A DNA stretch of 11,399 nt from an uncultured Woeseiaceae bacterium. Lineage in GTDB: Bacteria > Pseudomonadota > Gammaproteobacteria > Steroidobacterales > Woeseiaceae. Below, in pieces: positions 7,098-11,399 of this stretch (position 1 is its first letter; every line of letters begins with the position of its first letter). The DNA lies in contig CALZHX010000016.1 in NCBI GenBank assembly GCA_945787435.1, positions 1-11,399 of the forward strand, written 5' to 3'. Below the pieces are notes generated by a model that saw only the letters and a program-made list of their open reading frames with translations, was not told the DNA's origin and searched no databases. The position numbers and the translations under genes were made by a program.

Positions 7098-8525
7098 TCA
7101 GGCCTGCTGCTGCTTCCATTTGCCGCGTGTGAAGACTGCCACGCCCAGGACGGTTACCAGGGACTCTGAGACGACGATTGCCCAGAATACGCCATTCGGT
7201 CCCAGCGACTGACTTGTCGCCAGCCAGTAAGCCAGCGGGATTTGCAGGATCCAGAAGCAGAGGAAGTTGATCACGGTTGGCGTTGCTGTGTCGCCCGCCC
7301 CGTTCAGCGCCTGGGTGACGATCATGCCCACGGCGTACATCGGGATGCCGATGGCGAGAATGCGCAGGCAGCTCGTGCCGTACCGCAATACGTCGGGATC
7401 GTTTGTAAACAAGCCTGCGATGCCCGGTGCGAAAAGGGCAACAAGGATGCCTACGGACGTCATGAAAACCGCGTTGTACTTCGCCGCCCGCCAGGTCGAT
7501 CTCTCGGCGCGGTCGGGCTGCCCTGCGCCGAGATTCTGACCAACGAGTGTCGCTGCGGCGTTACCGAGGCCCCAGGAAGGCAGCCAGATGAACTCGAAAA
7601 TACGCAGGCCGATCGTGTAGGCCGCGACGGCCGTACTGCCGTATATCGCGACGATGCGCATCACTATGATCCAGCTCGATGTCGCAATCAGGAACTGTCC
7701 TATACCCCCTGTGGAAATGACCAGCATCCGGCCAAGGACGGGTGGCACCAGCGCGAGGTTTCGCAGACGAAACCGGAGCCGTCCGCGACCATCGAACAGG
7801 AACCAGAGCTGGTAGATAACGCCGACGCTACGGCCAATGGTTGTGGCGACAGCCGCACCCGTGACGCCCATTTCCGGGAATGGGCCAAGGCCGAAAATCA
7901 GGCAGGGGTCGAGAATGATGTTGAGCCCGTTCGCGAGCCATAGCGAGCGCAGGGCGACCGATGCATCGCCGGCGCCGCGAAATGCTGCATTGAGCACGAA
8001 CAGATAGATGATGCTCGCTGAACCACCCAGCAGTACAGCTGCGAAACCCGTGCCTGTCTCGATCACACCCGTGCTGGCACCCATCAGGCGTAGCATGTCC
8101 GCAGCGTAGAAAGACCCCGGCAAGCCGATTAGCAAAGACAGCCCGGCGCCCAACCAGATGGCCTGTCCGGTAACTCGTGCCGCGGCCTCTCGTTCATTCG
8201 CGCCAATGCGCCGCGCCACCATCGCGGTGACACCCATGCCCAGGCCGACCGCGACTGCGTACAGTACCGTGATCAGTGCTTCGGTTATGCCGACGGCTGC
8301 GATAGCGTCCGTTCCGAGGCGGGACACGAACGCGATGTCGACCACCGCAAAAATCGACTCCATCGACATTTCGAGCATCATCGGTATGGCGAGCAGGCCC
8401 AGCGCACGGTTGATAGGACCCTTCGTATAGTCCTCGTCGCTGTCGCGAAGAGACTCGCGCAGGAAGGCAGTACAACGTCGAAGCATCGATCGCTTTTTGC
8501 CGGTGTTAGAATTCACATCTGTCAT
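7098..8525 (-). CDS. MATE family efflux transporter
   Basis: This 475-residue integral membrane protein shows the twelve-helix, two-half layout of the multidrug and toxic compound extrusion family. The halves show matching repeats: NAAFRGAGDASVAL (179-192) and QALNGAGDTATPT (405-417), and VARRIGANEREAAA (103-116) and VGQNLGAGQPDRAE (328-341). Such proteins export cationic or aromatic compounds using a Na+ or H+ gradient. The N-terminal 35 residues are charged and cytosolic. The ATG at 8525 has no clear ribosome binding site, but nothing better is in frame. It is the first gene of the five-gene minus-strand run. Its start lies only 18 bases from the start of the divergent small gene at 8544, so the two promoters must overlap each other or the coding sequences. 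Confidence 0.95.
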   Translation of the reverse strand: MTDVNSNTGKKRSMLRRCTAFLRESLRDSDEDYTKGPINRALGLLAIPMMLEMSMESIFAVVDIAFVSRLGTDAIAAVGITEALITVLYAVAVGLGMGVTAMVARRIGANEREAAARVTGQAIWLGAGLSLLIGLPGSFYAADMLRLMGASTGVIETGTGFAAVLLGGSASIIYLFVLNAAFRGAGDASVALRSLWLANGLNIILDPCLIFGLGPFPEMGVTGAAVATTIGRSVGVIYQLWFLFDGRGRLRFRLRNLALVPPVLGRMLVISTGGIGQFLIATSSWIIVMRIVAIYGSTAVAAYTIGLRIFEFIWLPSWGLGNAAATLVGQNLGAGQPDRAERSTWRAAKYNAVFMTSVGILVALFAPGIAGLFTNDPDVLRYGTSCLRILAIGIPMYAVGMIVTQALNGAGDTATPTVINFLCFWILQIPLAYWLATSQSLGPNGVFWAIVVSESLVTVLGVAVFTRGKWKQQQA

Positions 8526-8543
8526 TGCTGCCGATTAATCGCC

Positions 8544-8705
8544 ATGCCCGAAGGGCTTGCCCCAATACTGATTATCATCGCTGTCGTCATCATCTACACG
8601 ATTGCAAAGGTAATAGAACACATGCGCCGAAGTGACGAGCAATGGCGCGAGGTTGACAAAAGCAAGCTGCGCGAATGGGACGATGACGATGACTGGGACA
8701 GCTAG
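8544..8705 (+). CDS. Small single-pass membrane protein, 53 residues
   Basis: The ORF ATG (8544) to TAG (8705) encodes 53 residues. A hydrophobic helix at about 5-24 (LAPILIIIAVVIIYTIAKVI) precedes a charged cytosolic-type tail. The tail carries Trp34, Trp45, five Asp in a row (46-50) and Trp51. It fills the space between the divergent MATE gene and the convergent antiporter gene almost exactly, which supports it as real. The layout (short anchor plus charged helix) is like PspB and other small regulators of membrane proteins, but I see no clear homology. The stop sits in the palindrome GCTAGC, where the opposite strand also reads TAG as the antiporter stop, so the two genes overlap by 4 bases. 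No clear ribosome binding site precedes the ATG. Confidence 0.65.
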   Translation: MPEGLAPILIIIAVVIIYTIAKVIEHMRRSDEQWREVDKSKLREWDDDDDWDS

Positions 8706-10462
8706 CGCTTGATATCGCCCTGCAACAGCGACTCGAATTCCGCCGCCGTATCCTTGGCTGACTGGATCATCTTCTCCTCAGAATGATGGATAGCATGTTG
8801 CTCTTTTAACAGGCGCGTGTCGCGCGCACGGAACTTGGCGCTGATTCGCTCGACCTCTGCATTCTCAAATCCCAGGTCGGTCAGTACATGTTCTGACATC
8901 GTCAGGCTCGACAGCATAGTCTCGCGAAAAATGTGCTCGATACCGAGATCCATTAGCCAGTGCGCATGTCGACGATTGCGTGCGCGAGCGACGATCCTGA
9001 GATGTGGAAAATGCTGCCTGACGGCTTCGGCTGTGCGTATCGACGCTTCGACATCGTCGATTGCCAGTACGAATATTTTTGCATGCTCGGCACCAGCGGC
9101 GCGCAGGATATCGAGTCGCGACGCGTCTCCGTAGTGAACGACATTGCCATAGCTTCGCACGACGTTGACCTGCGACGAGTCAATCTCCAGCGCTGTAAAA
9201 GGCGTTTTGAATACCGCGAGCAAGCGGGCGACGATCTGCCCGACTCTGCCGAAGCCCGCGATGATGACATCATTGTGCGGGTTGTCCATGTCGTCGTATT
9301 CCGGTTCTTCACTGCGCTCGAGTTTTGCTGTCACGGCTTCATTCAAGAGGTAGATGAATGGCGTCAGCAACATCGAGACCGCCACGGCGAGAATCAGTTC
9401 GTCGATAAGTTCCGCCGCGATCAGTCGTTGTCGCGCCGCTATGCCAAAAAGCACGAACGCGAATTCCCCGCCGCCGGACATGACTGCGGCAAGACTTGTT
9501 GAAGCACGTGCGTCGCACAAACCAAACACGCGCGAGAGCGGGATAAGGACAAATGCTTTTGCGGCCATGAGCATCGCGACAATCAGGAGGATACGACCCG
9601 GTGAATCGAGCAACAGGCCGACATTGACCGACATACCTACGGCAATGAAGAACAGGCCGAGCAGCAGACCCTTGAACGGTGCTATGTCAGCCTCCAGTTG
9701 GTGACGATATTCTGAGTCCGCGAGCAACATCCCGGCGATAAATGCGCCGAGTACCATGGACATGCCCGCAAACTGCATCAATAGAGCCGCGCCAATGACG
9801 ACGAGTAGCGCCGTGGCAGTGAATATCTCCGGGATCTTGGATCCGGCCGCGATCTGCAGGATCGGTTTCAACAGCAAGCGCCCGCCCACTATCAACGCCG
9901 CTATGGTTGCGAACATGATGCCGGCTTGTGCGAAATCGAATCCGTCAGCGCTGGCGGCACCCAGAGTCGGCAGTATGGCAATCAACGGGATTGCGGCGAG
10001 ATCCTGGAACAGCAGGATAGAGAAGGCGGCACGACCGTGACTGGTTGTCAGCTCCTTTTTTTCGGCGAGCATTTGCAGCACGAATGCCGTCGATGACAGT
10101 GCCAGGATACAGCCGATGACGATAGCGGGTGTGGTGCCCAGGCCGAAAGACCAGGCGATTGCGGTGATGACGGCAGCGCTGACGATGACCTGGGCTGAGC
10201 CCAGGCCGAAGACCATCTTGCGCAATACCCACAGCCTTGACGGCTGCAACTCGAGACCGACAACGAACAACAGGAATACCACACCGAGCTCTGCGAAATG
10301 CAGGATATGCTCGGGGTCGTGAATAAACGCAAACCCGAACGGTCCGATTATAATTCCGGCAGCCAGGTAGCCCAGTACCGAGCCGAAACCCAGGCGCCTG
10401 CTCAGCGCGACCAGCACAATCGCGGCCAGCAGATAAATCACTGATTCCTGCAACAAACTCAT
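8702..10462 (-). CDS. CPA2 family potassium/proton antiporter, KefB/KefC-like, with TrkA-N domain
   Basis: This is a 586-residue protein with an N-terminal Na+/H+ exchanger-type membrane domain (about 1-375) and a C-terminal RCK/TrkA-N domain (about 397-515), then a charged tail. The membrane domain shows FLLFVVGLELQPSRLW (63-78), LALSSTAFVLQ (120-130), LFQDLAAIPL (151-160) with Gln153 and Asp154, and HQLEADIAPFKGLLLGLFF (254-272), all typical of Kef systems. The nucleotide site is GFGRVG (403-408), with an acidic end ALEID at 424-428. Kef proteins release K+ with H+ entry and acidify the cell during electrophile stress, gated by glutathione adducts in E. coli. No kefF/kefG ancillary gene is next to it, so glutathione gating cannot be assumed. 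The ATG at 10462 has GGGGG 4 bases upstream. Its stop overlaps that of the small plus-strand gene. Confidence 0.95.
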   Translation of the reverse strand: MSLLQESVIYLLAAIVLVALSRRLGFGSVLGYLAAGIIIGPFGFAFIHDPEHILHFAELGVVFLLFVVGLELQPSRLWVLRKMVFGLGSAQVIVSAAVITAIAWSFGLGTTPAIVIGCILALSSTAFVLQMLAEKKELTTSHGRAAFSILLFQDLAAIPLIAILPTLGAASADGFDFAQAGIMFATIAALIVGGRLLLKPILQIAAGSKIPEIFTATALLVVIGAALLMQFAGMSMVLGAFIAGMLLADSEYRHQLEADIAPFKGLLLGLFFIAVGMSVNVGLLLDSPGRILLIVAMLMAAKAFVLIPLSRVFGLCDARASTSLAAVMSGGGEFAFVLFGIAARQRLIAAELIDELILAVAVSMLLTPFIYLLNEAVTAKLERSEEPEYDDMDNPHNDVIIAGFGRVGQIVARLLAVFKTPFTALEIDSSQVNVVRSYGNVVHYGDASRLDILRAAGAEHAKIFVLAIDDVEASIRTAEAVRQHFPHLRIVARARNRRHAHWLMDLGIEHIFRETMLSSLTMSEHVLTDLGFENAEVERISAKFRARDTRLLKEQHAIHHSEEKMIQSAKDTAAEFESLLQGDIKR

Positions 10463-10563
10463 GGAACCCCCGTCGCCCTGATTTCGCCCCCGGGGCCGAG
10501 TGTAGACGCTAAGCGCTAATCCTTCGACCCGCCCATGGTTTTTGGATTAGACTAGCGCACTAT
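10463..10563. promoter_or_regulatory. Divergent intergenic region between antiporter and dienelactone hydrolase
   Basis: This 101-base gap must hold promoters for both divergent genes. It contains a perfect 7-base inverted repeat, CTAATCC (10516-10522) and GGATTAG (10544-10550), with a GCGC near the outer end of each arm. A TAGACT at 10548-10553 is a possible -10 for the plus-strand gene and overlaps the right arm. No good -35 is visible. If that -10 is used, the transcript would start about 4 bases before the ATG at 10564, which fits the lack of a ribosome binding site there. Confidence 0.35.
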
Positions 10564-11399
10564 ATGAATACGAATCACACCAGTAAACGAATCCTGACCT
10601 TCGTCGTCGCGTCTGCCGCACTCTGTCTTTCCGCCTGCAATTCCGGCACACCGGCGAGTGACGAAGCCGACAAGGCGGCCGGTCTCGAAAATGTTGATGC
10701 AATGTCGCAGGAGCACGCGAACGATACGGCTGAGCCGAGTCCTGCAATCGATTTTGCGCCAGCCAGGCCCGTTATTTCCGAGCGACTGCCTTATGCCGAA
10801 GTTGATAATGAGCTGGTCTACGGGCATTTCGTATTTCCGGCCGACATGGTGGACCCATTGTCAGCCATCATCGTCATCCACGAGTGGTGGGGACTAAACG
10901 ATAATGTGCGTGCAATGGCGGACCGCCTGGCCGGCGAGGGTTATATCGTTCTGGCTGTCGATCTGTTCGGCGGCAAATCGGCGACGTCACCGGAACAGGC
11001 GCGGCAGCAGATGCTAAGGGTTGTCGAGAATCCGCGGGCCGCAAATGAGAACATGCGCCAGGCATACGAGTTCGTCAATTCGACGGCGGGTGCGCCACGC
11101 ATTGGGTCGCTTGGATGGTGTTTCGGTGGCGGCTGGTCACTGAATACTGCGATGTTATTTCCTGACGAACTCGATGCCACGGTGATTTACTACGGGCAGG
11201 TCACGGATGATGAAGAAAAACTGCGTCCGATTGGTTCGCCGATTCTCGGCCTGTTCGGGGCACAGGACCAGGGCATTTCAGTGGAATCCGTGCAGGACTT
11301 CGAAGCGGCGCTGGAACGATTGCGCAAGAACTACGACATTCACATCTACCCGGGGGCCGATCACGCGTTCGCGAATCCGACCGGCACCGCGTATAACGC
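10564..11399 (+). CDS. Dienelactone hydrolase family lipoprotein (3' end outside window)
   Basis: The frame stays open from ATG 10564 to the window edge, giving 278 residues so far. Residues 10-24 form a lipoprotein signal ending in the lipobox LSAC with Cys25. The next 65 or so residues are a low-complexity Glu/Asp/Ala linker. The alpha/beta hydrolase domain starts near residue 75. It carries IHEWWGLN (105-112, Glu107), the nucleophile elbow GWCFGG with Cys186, Asp235 (GAQDQG) and His267 (GADHAFAN). The Cys-Asp-His triad and its spacing (49 and 32) match bacterial dienelactone hydrolases. Classical members cleave dienelactones in chloroaromatic breakdown and are cytoplasmic; this one should be membrane-anchored in the periplasm or outer membrane, so its substrate may differ. 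It has no visible ribosome binding site and may be leaderless. Confidence 0.92.
   Translation, partial: MNTNHTSKRILTFVVASAALCLSACNSGTPASDEADKAAGLENVDAMSQEHANDTAEPSPAIDFAPARPVISERLPYAEVDNELVYGHFVFPADMVDPLSAIIVIHEWWGLNDNVRAMADRLAGEGYIVLAVDLFGGKSATSPEQARQQMLRVVENPRAANENMRQAYEFVNSTAGAPRIGSLGWCFGGGWSLNTAMLFPDELDATVIYYGQVTDDEEKLRPIGSPILGLFGAQDQGISVESVQDFEAALERLRKNYDIHIYPGADHAFANPTGTAYN

Noticed and set aside
7242..7943. 233-residue plus-strand ORF opposite the MATE gene
   Set aside because: It is antisense to a well-conserved MATE protein and has a shadow-like polar composition.
1..11399. tRNA, rRNA, CRISPR array, insertion sequence or attachment site
   Set aside because: No clustered direct repeats, transposase-like ORF or RNA-gene-like segment was seen; nearly all bases are assigned to protein genes.

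Overview
The window is dense, ordinary-looking bacterial chromosome with moderately high G+C (by eye), short intergenic gaps and no RNA genes, mobile elements or CRISPR arrays that I can see. The gene families (Kef-type antiporter, IorAB-like molybdenum oxidoreductase, DUF4404, CREST-family ceramidase-like protein, MATE exporter) fit a Gram-negative proteobacterium. A Tat signal on the oxidoreductase and a lipobox on the last gene fit a cell with a periplasm. A free-living gammaproteobacterium is my best guess, but nothing here fixes the genus.

Layout. (1) 1-3514, minus strand: a likely operon read right to left. It holds a [2Fe-2S] subunit, a Tat-exported molybdopterin-binding subunit, a DUF4404 protein, and a CREST-family (alkaline ceramidase-like) membrane protein cut by the window edge. 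The genes overlap or lie within 14 bases of each other, and the last two appear to use TTG starts. (2) 3624-4285, plus strand: a small acidic protein faintly like Imm10 immunity proteins, then a GIY-YIG domain protein 5 bases downstream. (3) 4289-8525, minus strand: a tight five-gene run of MATE exporter, stand-alone ABC ATPase, membrane-anchored NERD-domain protein, an undescribed 46-residue ORF, and a membrane-anchored metallo-beta-lactamase-fold protein. The last two overlap as TAATG. (4) 8544-8705, plus strand: a 53-residue single-pass membrane protein whose stop lies in a GCTAGC palindrome shared with the stop of the next gene. (5) 8702-10462, minus strand: a CPA2 (KefB/KefC-like) antiporter with a TrkA-N domain. 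(6) 10564 to the window end, plus strand: a lipoprotein dienelactone hydrolase, incomplete. It is divergent from the antiporter across a 101-base gap holding a 7-base inverted repeat.

The oxidoreductase pair clearly acts together: electrons should pass from the periplasmic molybdenum centre through two [2Fe-2S] clusters, but no cytochrome or maturation gene is in view. Other links are inferences from gene order. The least-described material is the MATE-ABC-NERD-smORF-MBL run and the two small ORFs (5335-5475 and 8544-8705). I found no clear-cut novel system, only candidates to check.
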